Assembly (NCBI GenBank): GCA_023386265.1
Contig: JAEWKA010000006.1
Location: forward strand, 62,001 to 126,000
Length of the DNA: 64,000 nucleotides
Reading direction: 5' to 3'
Source of the DNA: Bacillota bacterium
Lineage (GTDB): Bacteria > Bacillota > Clostridia > Oscillospirales > Oscillospiraceae
The position numbers and the translations under genes are program-made. Positions 17,542-25,024 of this stretch are shown here, piece after piece; position 1 is the stretch's first letter, and every line of letters starts with the position of its first letter. The notes under the pieces were generated by a model that saw only the letters and a list, made by a program, of their open reading frames with translations, was not told the origin of the DNA and ran no database searches.

Positions 17542-17570
17542 ACTACTGCTACATAGTAACACGTAGTAGT
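17542..17570. promoter_or_regulatory. Putative PadR operator
   Basis: An imperfect inverted repeat begins ACTACT and ends AGTAGT and has further CTAC/GTAG elements inside. It lies about 40-70 nt upstream of the padR start, where the cassette promoter should be. Autoregulation through such palindromes is usual for PadR proteins. Assignment is by position and symmetry only. Confidence 0.5.
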
Positions 17571-17662
17571 TGCCTTGTCAATAGATTTAATTCAGAAAAA
17601 ATGCGTGGCTAAATATTCTTTCTGCGGAAATGTATATGAACTACTCACCACTTATCTTTTGC

Positions 17663-17788
17663 TTGTGAACGAATGAAAAAATGATTATAATACTTATAAT
17701 AGGTGTATCCAACTGTCTCTTCAGTCATCTGCAAATTCTAAAAAGCCATATATCAAAATAGCGAAGCGGTCCAGGCTTCGCTTTATTG
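17663..17788 (+). promoter_or_regulatory. Promoter plus terminator bounding a ~90-nt leader or small RNA
   Basis: A good promoter (TTGTGA 17663-17668, 17-nt spacer, TATAAT 17686-17691) points toward the DUF1905 gene. About 70 nt downstream there is a hairpin (AGCGAAGC 17760-17767 with GCTTCGCT 17775-17782) followed by TTATT. The hairpin lies before the DUF1905 ribosome binding site, so this is either a weak attenuator in its leader or a short independent RNA. Nothing protein-coding was seen in the rest of 17571-17827. Confidence 0.45.
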
Positions 17789-17827
17789 CATAAAATTTTT
17801 TTGCGTTAGACATCGGGAGGACTATTT

Positions 17828-18130
17828 ATGAATCTCAAAACGTACGAATTTGAAACCGTCATTCAGAAAGTCCCCGACATAGACGGCGCATATGTCGAAT
17901 TCCCATATGATGTGAGAGCGGAGTTCGGTAAGGGGCGCGTCAAAGTCCATGCTACGTTTGACGGTGAACCTTATGACGGGAGCATTGTTAATATGGGCGT
18001 GAGGAATGCTGATGGCAGTATCTGCCACATCATCGGCATCCGCAAGGATATCAGAGCTAAAATCGGCAAGCAGGTTGGCCATACGATCCACGTGACTATA
18101 CAAGAGAGAGGCGAAACCTCAAAAGACTAA
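17828..18130 (+). CDS. DUF1905 domain protein
   Basis: 100-aa beta-rich protein with the DUF1905 pattern: GAYVEFPYDVRAEFGKGRVKV, then ATFDGEPYDGSIVNMG and GIRKDIRAKIGKQVGHTIHV. The family is small and cytoplasmic, often fused to a YdeI/OmdA bacteriocin-resistance domain, and its function is unsettled. GGGAGG lies about 8 nt before ATG 17828. Confidence 0.85.
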   Translation: MNLKTYEFETVIQKVPDIDGAYVEFPYDVRAEFGKGRVKVHATFDGEPYDGSIVNMGVRNADGSICHIIGIRKDIRAKIGKQVGHTIHVTIQERGETSKD

Positions 18131-18194
18131 AAAACCTATAACGAAAAACACTCATAGGTTCAATTGCTGCTGTTGAAAATGGAGGGGCAAACTA

Positions 18195-18269
18195 TTGTCC
18201 AAAAAAGGTAAGTTGTTTTTTATATCTGATTTTGAAGAAAAGCAATTTAAACTAGTGGAGAGTAATTGA
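18195..18269 (+). CDS. Mini-ORF 1 (24 codons) upstream of immunity-like gene
   Basis: A TTG-initiated reading frame preceded by GGAGGGG about 8 nt upstream. It encodes a 24-residue peptide of mixed polar and hydrophobic residues (start SKKGKLFFISDFEEK). Its TGA is separated by 1 nt from the next mini-ORF ATG. It resembles no family I know. It may be a real small peptide, a translation-coupling leader, or the remnant of a decayed gene. Confidence 0.3.
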   Translation: MSKKGKLFFISDFEEKQFKLVESN

Positions 18270-18270
18270 T

Positions 18271-18330
18271 ATGAAAACTTGCAAACAGACTGTCGATATA
18301 GTTCGTTCAGCGAGAAAGAAAAGGAAGTGA
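18271..18330 (+). CDS. Mini-ORF 2 (19 codons), basic peptide
   Basis: ATG 18271, with GTGGAG about 9 nt upstream, encodes a 19-residue peptide ending in a run of Arg and Lys. Its stop lies 7 nt before the next gene. Spacing to both neighbours suggests coupled translation. No recognised family; it could also be chance. Confidence 0.28.
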   Translation: MKTCKQTVDIVRSARKKRK

Positions 18331-18337
18331 CATCTAT

Positions 18338-18523
18338 ATGGAGGATTTCACGAAAGAAGATTTGGAGGCAGCACTCAGAGCCATATCATCCCTTCTCCAT
18401 AAGTGCGAGAAGGTGCAGGAACATTTTGCACAGGGGACTTCACAGTATACGCTTCTAAAAAACAGAGTCAACGCACTCCGCATATCAGAAGCGTTGATAA
18501 CAAAGTCTTTGAAAGAGAGCTAA
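18338..18523 (+). CDS. Small helical hypothetical protein
   Basis: A 61-aa protein, mostly helical and rich in charged residues, beginning MEDFTKEDLEAALRAISSLL. A 2-nt gap separates it from the immunity-like gene, and an AGGAAG sequence about 10 nt upstream can serve ATG 18338. I do not recognise the family. Its coupling to the next gene suggests a joint role. Confidence 0.6.
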   Translation: MEDFTKEDLEAALRAISSLLHKCEKVQEHFAQGTSQYTLLKNRVNALRISEALITKSLKES

Positions 18524-18525
18524 CC

Positions 18526-19053
18526 ATGGCAAAATATCGAAAAATGTTAACCGATTGGAACGCGCCATATATTCAATCCCTAATAAAGCTTGCTGAAACG
18601 CAGAGCAAAACAACACTCGCAAACTGGTGTATCGACTATTCTGAGTCACGGCTGTTGCCGATATATGAATCCGCTTATCCTGATGACATTCGCCCGCGAG
18701 AAGCACTTTTTGCAGCCAGGGAATGGCTTAGCGGCAGGATAAAGCTGCCACTGGCGAAAGCGCATATTCTTGAATGCCACGCTGCGGCGCGGCAGGCAGA
18801 TAAAAATCCCGTCGCGCAAGCCGTAGCAAGGGCAATTGGGCAAAGCGCATCTACGATTCACTCTGCCTCGCACTGTGCCGGACTTGCGCTTTACGGCGCG
18901 TTGGCAGTTGCATATAACACCATCGGTATTGACGCCGATTGGCCCAAATTGGAGCGGTTTGCCGCCGAGGAGTGCGGGCGTATGGAAGAGGCTTTATGTG
19001 CCGTTGCTATATCTGACGAACCTAATCCGGCGAAAATGACCTGGAAGTGCTGA
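18526..19053 (+). CDS. Putative immunity protein (Imm-5-like)
   Basis: A 175-aa alpha-helical protein. The FAAREWLSGRIKLPLAKAHILECHAAAR stretch and the Ala-rich IHSASHCAGLALYGALAVAYN helices resemble the family annotated as 'putative immunity protein' (Imm-5 group of polymorphic-toxin immunity proteins). No toxin gene was found within the window, so it could be an orphan immunity gene. It starts 2 nt after the small helical protein gene. Confidence 0.6.
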   Translation: MAKYRKMLTDWNAPYIQSLIKLAETQSKTTLANWCIDYSESRLLPIYESAYPDDIRPREALFAAREWLSGRIKLPLAKAHILECHAAARQADKNPVAQAVARAIGQSASTIHSASHCAGLALYGALAVAYNTIGIDADWPKLERFAAEECGRMEEALCAVAISDEPNPAKMTWKC

Positions 19054-19090
19054 ATTGTATGGGCTTCAATGGTCTGCACCTAATAATGGT

Positions 19091-19121
19091 TTAAAAAATG
19101 CACACCCCAAAGGGTGTGCAA
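19091..19121 (-). terminator. Terminator for the minus-strand CMD gene
   Basis: Stem 19099-19107 with 19112-19120 (TGCACACCC with GGGTGTGCA). Read on the minus strand it is followed by TTTTTT, so it ends the carboxymuconolactone decarboxylase-like transcript. It may also slow the convergent plus-strand transcript. Confidence 0.8.
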
Positions 19122-19147
19122 GTGCGCGAACATATGCGGCAAAAATA

Positions 19148-19474
19148 CTAGCTATCTCCCATTTCATCCCTTAATACCAGCAGTCCTTCCATCATCCTTG
19201 GAAAGCCCCCGCTGGGTGCCACTAACAAAATGGCGTGCTCAATTTCTTCCCTGGAGCAGCCGCTTGCTACCGCCTTTCTGATATGGGTCCTTAGTGCAAA
19301 TTCATACTGGCAGGAAGCCGAAATGGCTACCTTAATCAGCCATCTGGTTTTCTTGTCAAGCGGTCCGCCCTCCTCATGCAGTTTGTTGCCATATTCCTCA
19401 TACGCTTCATATATACCGCCATGCTTTTCTATGAAATAGTTCAAATTTTTTTCTATTACGTCCAACCTACTCAA
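19148..19474 (-). CDS. Carboxymuconolactone decarboxylase family protein
   Basis: 108-aa AhpD-like helical protein. The core KTRWLIKVAISASCQYEFALRTHIRKAVASGCSREEIEHAI matches the CMD fold, but the usual redox motif C-x-x-C is reduced to a single Cys followed by QYEFALRTH. It is therefore unlikely to act as an AhpD-type disulfide reductase. TTG 19474 is the apparent start (AAAGG 5 nt upstream). Base composition is AT-rich. Confidence 0.8.
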   Translation of the reverse strand: MSRLDVIEKNLNYFIEKHGGIYEAYEEYGNKLHEEGGPLDKKTRWLIKVAISASCQYEFALRTHIRKAVASGCSREEIEHAILLVAPSGGFPRMMEGLLVLRDEMGDS

Positions 19475-19608
19475 TCCTTCCTTTTTGAATACGTATAGCT
19501 TTCTAGATTTTTCTTGCTTTATACATAATGCTCCAATAATGATAACACATTATTAAAGAAATATCACATAAATCGAGCTTTAATAAGCTATTGGAAGAGG
19601 GCTTTATA

Positions 19609-20019
19609 ATGGAAAAGCAATCCAAGCAGGAAACAAAATCCCAATCTCTACTAATCGATGAGAAAATTGAAGAGCTGGGCGACTGGCGTGGTCACATGCT
19701 TTCGAAAGTGCGAAACCTTATTAGGCAGGTCGACCCGGAGATAACCGAGGAATTAAAATGGAGAGGGACCCCTGTATGGTCTCACGATGGGATGATATGC
19801 ACTGGAGAAACTTACAAAAACTCCGTTAAGATGACTTTCGCCAAGGGTGCATCACTTCAGGACCCCGCGCATATCTTCAATTCAAGTTTAGAGGGTAATG
19901 CCAGACGGGCTATCGATTTCCACGAGGGAGACCATGTAGACGAGGCGGCGCTCAAGGAACTCATCCTTGCAGCCGTTGCATTGAACAAATCCGGTCAAAA
20001 AACCTCCGGCAAAAGCTGA
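19609..20019 (+). CDS. DUF1801 domain protein
   Basis: 136-aa protein of the DUF1801 (YdhG/YdeI-like) fold: GDWRGHMLSKVRNLIRQVDPEITEELKW, then GTPVWSHDGMICTGETYKNSVKMTFAKGA. Members have been called iron-chaperone-like, but the function is unproven. ATG 19609 is chosen because AGAGGG lies about 9 nt upstream; the in-frame TTG at 19591 has none. Confidence 0.85.
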   Translation: MEKQSKQETKSQSLLIDEKIEELGDWRGHMLSKVRNLIRQVDPEITEELKWRGTPVWSHDGMICTGETYKNSVKMTFAKGASLQDPAHIFNSSLEGNARRAIDFHEGDHVDEAALKELILAAVALNKSGQKTSGKS

Positions 20020-20108
20020 GCCAGATGTCGGCAGGTGTTCGTACCCGCTCAGGCAGATATGGAAAGAGTGTCTTAGTCAGATAACAAAAAAAGGGAGAAT
20101 AGAAAGAT

Positions 20109-20975
20109 ATGGAATTAAGTTGTTCCGAATACAGAGCCCTTGTTGAATATTCCCCGACCATGATTTGGCGCTCCGGAATAGATGGAAAGTGTAATTACTT
20201 TAATGAAACCTGGTTGAATTTTACCGGGAGAAATATGGATGAAGAGCTCGGTGATGGCTGGGCTGAAGGCGTGCATCCAGAGGATATCGAATTTTGCGTT
20301 AATACGTATTTAAAAGCATTTAACGAGCACGAACGTTTTATGATGGAGTATCGGCTTAAACGCCATGACGGACAATTTCGATGGCTTAACGACAGAGGCG
20401 TTCCATACTTTGATGAAAAAGGCTTCTTTGCCGGCTACATAGGTAGCTGCGTTGATGTGACTGAGCGAATCGAAGGCGAAAAGTTGACGCAAATGGCGCA
20501 TAATGATAACCTGACGGGACTGTTTAACCGCAATTACTTAGAATACTTGCTTGACTCAGAGTTCCATAAGGCTCGTCGGAAAAAAACGAGCTTCATTGTA
20601 ATGATGGCAGATGTCGACAAATTCAAATCAATAAATGATAATTACGGTCACGGTATCGGTGATGTCGTTTTACGTTCAGTCGCTCAAAAGTTATCTGAAA
20701 GCATTCGAGAATCAGACGTTGCGGGCAGGTATGGCGGTGACGAGTTTGTAATAATCCTTTCGAAGATTTCGCCATATAAGGCGCAGGAAATTGCTCAGAG
20801 GATACTTGATTCGGTAGAATCGATAACTGCAGGGGAGCTCGCTCCGCGAGTAAGCCTGAGTATAGGAATTGCATGCCAATCGGATGAAACAAATGTGCTC
20901 CAGTTGGTTGAAAAAGCTGATAAAGCTATGTATCGCGCAAAGCAGGATGGCGGCAACAGATTTTGTCTGATATAG
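20109..20975 (+). CDS. PAS-GGDEF diguanylate cyclase
   Basis: 288-aa cytoplasmic protein: an N-terminal PAS fold with PAC segment (about 1-122, including YRLKRHDGQFRWLNDRG) and a GGDEF domain (about 128-288). The catalytic motif RYGGDEF lies near residue 208, and the inhibitory I-site RESD precedes it by the usual five residues. The metal-binding Asp is present in MMADVDKFKSINDNYGHGIGD. It is therefore predicted to make c-di-GMP with product feedback. Confidence 0.93.
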   Translation: MELSCSEYRALVEYSPTMIWRSGIDGKCNYFNETWLNFTGRNMDEELGDGWAEGVHPEDIEFCVNTYLKAFNEHERFMMEYRLKRHDGQFRWLNDRGVPYFDEKGFFAGYIGSCVDVTERIEGEKLTQMAHNDNLTGLFNRNYLEYLLDSEFHKARRKKTSFIVMMADVDKFKSINDNYGHGIGDVVLRSVAQKLSESIRESDVAGRYGGDEFVIILSKISPYKAQEIAQRILDSVESITAGELAPRVSLSIGIACQSDETNVLQLVEKADKAMYRAKQDGGNRFCLI

Positions 20976-21037
20976 GAAAAGGAATTTTCAAACATAACCA
21001 TTAGGACGCAAGCTTGCAGAAGGAAGGAGAAGCTCTG

Positions 21038-21871
21038 TTGAATATTCAGGATTTGGGATTACTTAATAAGCTCAAGGTCGGAATCGTTGGCTGCGGTCAT
21101 CTGGGTCAAGCTATCGCGCTATCTTTAGTAGCTCACGGACTTGAAAAAGAAAACCTTCTGATTTCGTATAGGGGCAATCCCCTTACCTATAAAAAGCTTG
21201 AAACGAAGGGTTTGGCTTCATGCCTTACCAATAATAAAAGGCTGTTCATGGAAGCCGGGATTATTTTAATCATTACAAAACCTCAGGATATTCTGAAGTT
21301 TCACGGAATCGTTGCTGCCGATAAGAGTCTGATAGTCTCCTGTATGGCGGGGATACCAATAGAATTATTAAACAGAATATTTAAAACGAATACATACCGA
21401 ATGATGTTCAGCGGGCCGGATACCATATTGTCCGAAAAAGGTGTTGCGACGGCTTATCCACAAAATGAACATCTGGAGCTGCTGACAAGGTTTTTAAATC
21501 TAAAGTACATTCAAATCGACGCTGAAAAAGATATGGACACCTTTACTGCCGGAGTCTGCCTGCCCGCGGCAATACTGAAGCTTGATAACTCGGACGGCTG
21601 TTCTGACGCAATCGGAAGAGTCGAAGAAGAATTTCCTTTGCTATCAAAGCTTTATAAATGGGCTTCTGAATCTTTGCCAATCTTCCAAAGCAGTACCGAA
21701 ACGGATATGTATATCGAGCAGATGAAAACAAAAGGCGGAATCACCGAAGCTATATTAAACAGCCTTCAAAAAGGAGAAGCTCTGGACGCTGCATTGCAAA
21801 AGGGGATCGACCACGCAAAAGAAATATCTGTTGAGATTCAGAAGTCAAAAGTAACCGGTGCAGTATTTTAA
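21038..21871 (+). CDS. Pyrroline-5-carboxylate reductase-like oxidoreductase (ProC family)
   Basis: 277-aa protein with a Rossmann nucleotide-binding start (KVGIVGCGHLGQAIALSL) and the ProC layout, in which a helical dimerisation domain follows after about residue 160. P5C reductases make proline from pyrroline-5-carboxylate with NAD(P)H. The C-terminal region keeps MKTKGGITEAILNSLQKGEAL, matching the family's T-P-G-G-T-x-x-x-L region only in part, so it may be a divergent paralogue with another imino substrate. TTG 21038 is chosen for GGAG 8 nt upstream. The terminator at 21853-21890 overlaps its stop. Confidence 0.75.
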   Translation: MNIQDLGLLNKLKVGIVGCGHLGQAIALSLVAHGLEKENLLISYRGNPLTYKKLETKGLASCLTNNKRLFMEAGIILIITKPQDILKFHGIVAADKSLIVSCMAGIPIELLNRIFKTNTYRMMFSGPDTILSEKGVATAYPQNEHLELLTRFLNLKYIQIDAEKDMDTFTAGVCLPAAILKLDNSDGCSDAIGRVEEEFPLLSKLYKWASESLPIFQSSTETDMYIEQMKTKGGITEAILNSLQKGEALDAALQKGIDHAKEISVEIQKSKVTGAVF

Positions 21872-21890
21872 ATGCTGTACCGGTTTTTGT
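21853..21890 (+). terminator. Terminator overlapping the ProC-like stop codon
   Basis: Arms 21853-21863 and 21875-21885 (AACCGGTGCAG with CTGTACCGGTT, one G-U pair) are followed by TTTTTG. The stop codon of the ProC-like gene lies in the loop side. Confidence 0.85.
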
Positions 21891-21921
21891 TTATTTAAAT
21901 TAATATTTTTAGGCATTTTTC

Positions 21922-21963
21922 TTGACAAACCTCTCTATATAAATTACAATGACTGTGCAGTCA
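21922..21963 (+). promoter_or_regulatory. TetR gene promoter with palindromic operator
   Basis: TTGACA at 21922-21927, a 17-nt spacer and TACAAT at 21945-21950 make a near-consensus promoter. Overlapping its 3' end is the palindrome TGACTGTGCAGTCA (21950-21963), perfect except for its central two bases. The position just before the TetR gene suggests an autoregulatory operator. Confidence 0.75.
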
Positions 21964-21982
21964 GTGATTATGAGGTCATTAT

Positions 21983-22567
21983 ATGAAAAAAACAAATCGT
22001 GAGCTTCAGAAGGAGCAGACAAAGGCCCTGCTCGTAAAAACCGCATATGAGGTATTCTCGGAAAAGGGCATTATGAATACCCGCATTTCTGACATTACGC
22101 AGGCGGCGGGAGTCTCCCATGGAACGATATTCGTCCACTTCCCTTCAATGGATGCGCTTATTGAGGAAGTTGTCGCCTTCTTTGGGCAGAAAATTGCTTT
22201 GCGCACCCATGAGTTGGCCTCCTCCTGCGGAAGCCTATCGGAGCTTCTGCGCGCCCATCTTGACGGGATTATGGAGTTTGAATCGTTTTACACTAGGCTG
22301 ATAATCGAAAACCGGTTTCTGCCGCTCGGCGCGAGGGACTGCTTTATTTCAATTCAGTCAGCAATATCCCTTCATTTCAGTCAGGCGGCACGTGACGCCC
22401 AGATAACAGGTATTCCGACTTATATGCTTTTTAATATGTGGGTTGGTCTGGTGCATTATTATCTGTCTAACGGTGATCTGTTTGCGCCGGAAGGAAACGT
22501 CATCTCGCACTGCGGCGAAGCATTGATTCAAAACTATCTAAAACTGTTGAAAGGAGGTAATATTTGA
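21983..22567 (+). CDS. TetR/AcrR family transcriptional regulator
   Basis: 194-aa repressor with an N-terminal HTH (VFSEKGIMNTRISDITQAAGVSHGTIFVHFPSMDALI, about residues 20-56) and a divergent helical ligand-binding domain. It sits behind the palindromic promoter at 21922-21963. Its TGA overlaps the ATG of the zinc-ribbon gene (TGATG), so the two are coupled. The regulated target may be that small gene. Confidence 0.92.
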   Translation: MKKTNRELQKEQTKALLVKTAYEVFSEKGIMNTRISDITQAAGVSHGTIFVHFPSMDALIEEVVAFFGQKIALRTHELASSCGSLSELLRAHLDGIMEFESFYTRLIIENRFLPLGARDCFISIQSAISLHFSQAARDAQITGIPTYMLFNMWVGLVHYYLSNGDLFAPEGNVISHCGEALIQNYLKLLKGGNI

Positions 22568-22815
22568 TGAAAGTATGCATTTCTTGTGGGATGCCCATGA
22601 CAAAGCCCGCTGATTTTCCGCTTCAAGACGAAAGCAAGGATTACTGCATCTACTGCGCCAGACCGGACGGCTCAATGCAGTCCTACCCCGAAAAGCTTGA
22701 GGGAACCACCGATTTCCTTATTAAAACTCAGGGTCTGGACAAAGGGGCGGCCCATGAGGCGGCCATCCGTATACTTGCCAAGCTCCTCGCTTGGAAAGAG
22801 TGCGCACAGAATTGA
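22567..22815 (+). CDS. Small zinc-ribbon protein
   Basis: 82-aa protein with two Cys pairs near the N terminus, CISCGMPM and YCIYCARPDG, typical of the 'putative zinc ribbon' family (PF12674-like). The remainder is a helical tail ending KLLAWKECAQ. ATG 22567 is preferred, with AAAGGAGG about 7-8 nt upstream. It is coupled to the TetR regulator. No enzymatic residues are evident; a DNA- or protein-binding accessory role is plausible. Confidence 0.75.
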   Translation: MKVCISCGMPMTKPADFPLQDESKDYCIYCARPDGSMQSYPEKLEGTTDFLIKTQGLDKGAAHEAAIRILAKLLAWKECAQN

Positions 22816-22819
22816 AAAT

Positions 22820-22870
22820 ATTATTAAGCGCCGCCTGTTTCTAATCAGCATCAGGCGGTGCTTTAATAAT
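22820..22870 (+). terminator. Hairpin terminator after TetR/zinc-ribbon unit
   Basis: Long inverted repeat, 22820-22837 with 22852-22870, containing a GC-rich core CCGCCTG/CAGGCGG flanked by AT-rich pairs on both sides. This makes it potentially bidirectional. The rest of 22871-23056 shows no gene. Confidence 0.7.
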
Positions 22871-23056
22871 ATCCGGCATGAGCTGGATGAAACTTTTTGA
22901 AGTATCGAGCATCAAATTGCCAATGAAAATTTCCTGCCATATCTTGTCATTACCTATCTTTGGGCATATAATATTAGTTAATTAAATTCGTTTATATTAA
23001 TTATATATAGCTGATTGTTATATTTTAAGGTTTTGTAATACGGGGAAGGGTTAGAT

Positions 23057-24613
23057 ATGCAATATAGGTTTGTCCCTTATTTGTGGATATCAATTGCGTT
23101 GACCGTCATTCTAATTTTTCTGATAAACTTCGCTTGGAAACGGCGCTCTGAAAAGAGTGTTCCGTATTTTTTACTGGCGCTTATTCTTGCTGCTGTCTGG
23201 GTAATATCGCAGGCAATGGAAATAGCCGCTATTGATTTATCGACAAAATTGATTTGGGCGAACATTATGTACATCCCATCAACCTTAACTCCTGTTGCGT
23301 ATTTTTTTCTTGCGATTCAATTTGTAGAGCTTGATAACCTTCGAAAAAAGCGATGGCTGCCAATATGTTTGTTGATAATGCCGCTGCTTTTAAATCTGCT
23401 ACTTTGGACAAATGATTATCACGGTTTAATTAGACAGAACGTCTTTCTGGATACGAGCGGTTCTATACCTGTAGTCGGAAAAACCTACGGTCCGTTTTTC
23501 TGGGTATACACCGTTTATAATACTTCACTGACTATAGTAACCTTGCTTATTTTAATAAGAGGCTTGCGTACTTCAAAAATCAGGTTGCAGAGGGCACAGA
23601 TTTTTTCGCTTTTTCTGGGGCTTCTATTGCCGACTTGCTCGGTTTGTATATTTGTATCCAAAATATTCCCCTTCAATATTGACCCAACGCCAATAATTAT
23701 TGGCTTATCCGGTCTGATTATCTCTTGGGGAATTTTTAGGTATCGTTTGTTTGATATTGTTAAAATTGCGTATTCCATGATTATTAGAGAAATGTGTACA
23801 GGTCTTATCATTATTGACAATGAAGGAATTGTCTTGGAGATCAATCCCGCTGCGGCGGACATGCTGGGTCTTTCCGTGCGGCAGCCTGTCGATGTCCCAA
23901 TTCTAGAACTTTTGGAAGCTTTTCCTCAGCTAATCGATTTATATGAGCAAAAAATCAATATAACTGATGAGGTAATCTATGAAAAAGATAACTGCACCAA
24001 TTATTATGAAGTCTCATTAAAACGTCTTGAAAAGTCCCCTTCTGCCCCGCTCGGCTGGATAATGCAGATATATAATATTACTAAAAGGAAACTTGAAGAA
24101 GAAAAAATACGGCATGTCGCATCTCACGATGTACTGACGGGTCTTTTGAACAGAGCGCATTTCCAACTGGTGTTTTCGGAGGAATTGGCTCATGCCAGAA
24201 TGGCCGGATCAACTTTTGCAGTTGCATATTTGGATTTGGATGATTTCAAATTTATTAATGATACATACGGCCATGAAGTGGGCGATGAATTCCTGTGCGA
24301 GGTCGCAAGAAGGCTCACCGGTATTCTTCGAACCTCCGATATCATTGCGAGGTACGGAGGAGATGAGTATGTCATTTTATTCCCCAATGTCGGAGAAGAT
24401 GAAAAGCTTGAGCTTATAAGTTCTAAAATATTTAAAGCCTTTGAAAAGAGTTTTCTATATAACAATAATTCCATGCAGATTAAAGCCAGTATTGGCTTCA
24501 GCGTCTATCCGCGGGACGGTAACAGCATGGATGACCTGATTAATAAGGCTGATAAAGCTATGTACTCTATAAAATCTACAGAAAAAAACAACAGCTGTAT
24601 TTATAGTGAATAA
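23057..24613 (+). CDS. Membrane 7TM-PAS-GGDEF diguanylate cyclase
   Basis: 518-aa protein. Seven hydrophobic helices (about 8-235, histidine-kinase N-terminal 7TM type) are followed by a PAS domain (about 240-345) and a GGDEF domain (about 355-515). The active-site motif reads RYGGDEYVILF near residue 433, so the final Phe of GGDEF is Tyr, a conservative change. An I-site RTSD precedes it. YLDLDDFKFINDTYGHEVGD keeps the metal ligand. It is predicted to be an active, membrane-sensing cyclase. Confidence 0.92.
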   Translation: MQYRFVPYLWISIALTVILIFLINFAWKRRSEKSVPYFLLALILAAVWVISQAMEIAAIDLSTKLIWANIMYIPSTLTPVAYFFLAIQFVELDNLRKKRWLPICLLIMPLLLNLLLWTNDYHGLIRQNVFLDTSGSIPVVGKTYGPFFWVYTVYNTSLTIVTLLILIRGLRTSKIRLQRAQIFSLFLGLLLPTCSVCIFVSKIFPFNIDPTPIIIGLSGLIISWGIFRYRLFDIVKIAYSMIIREMCTGLIIIDNEGIVLEINPAAADMLGLSVRQPVDVPILELLEAFPQLIDLYEQKINITDEVIYEKDNCTNYYEVSLKRLEKSPSAPLGWIMQIYNITKRKLEEEKIRHVASHDVLTGLLNRAHFQLVFSEELAHARMAGSTFAVAYLDLDDFKFINDTYGHEVGDEFLCEVARRLTGILRTSDIIARYGGDEYVILFPNVGEDEKLELISSKIFKAFEKSFLYNNNSMQIKASIGFSVYPRDGNSMDDLINKADKAMYSIKSTEKNNSCIYSE

Positions 24614-24626
24614 GGAGCCGAAGCTA

Positions 24627-24959
24627 ATGCGTGATATATTCCCTGCCCCTATAATAAACCTGCCCGAAGCGGATATTCCGCTCAAGGGAGTCAGTGCATT
24701 TCTTTCACAGTCAGATACTCACCAGTTAATATTCATGGAGTTTTCAGAGGACGTTGAGCTTCCGGCGCACAGTCATGCTGCACAGTGGGGCATCGTCCTT
24801 GAAGGAAATATTGAACTGACTATCGGCGGAGTCAAAAACACCTATGAAAAGGGAGACCGATATTTCATTCCGGAAGGGGTCGAACACTCCGGAAAGATTT
24901 ATGCGGGCTATGCGGACGTAACTTTCTTCGATCAAAAGGACAGATACGGTGTCAAATAA
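24627..24959 (+). CDS. Cupin domain protein
   Basis: 110-aa single-domain cupin: PAHSHAAQWGIVLEGNIELTIGG forms motif 1, with its His and Glu/Gln metal-ligand positions, and FIPEGVEHSGKIYAGYADV forms motif 2. It starts at ATG 24627 with AAGGAG about 9 nt upstream, 11 nt after the diguanylate cyclase stop. Substrate is unknown. Confidence 0.85.
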   Translation: MRDIFPAPIINLPEADIPLKGVSAFLSQSDTHQLIFMEFSEDVELPAHSHAAQWGIVLEGNIELTIGGVKNTYEKGDRYFIPEGVEHSGKIYAGYADVTFFDQKDRYGVK

Positions 24960-25024
24960 CACTGAGGAACGCATAGTATTCAAATATTCATGTGCAAGAA
25001 TTGTTTTGCTTCGGAGGTTGCCAT

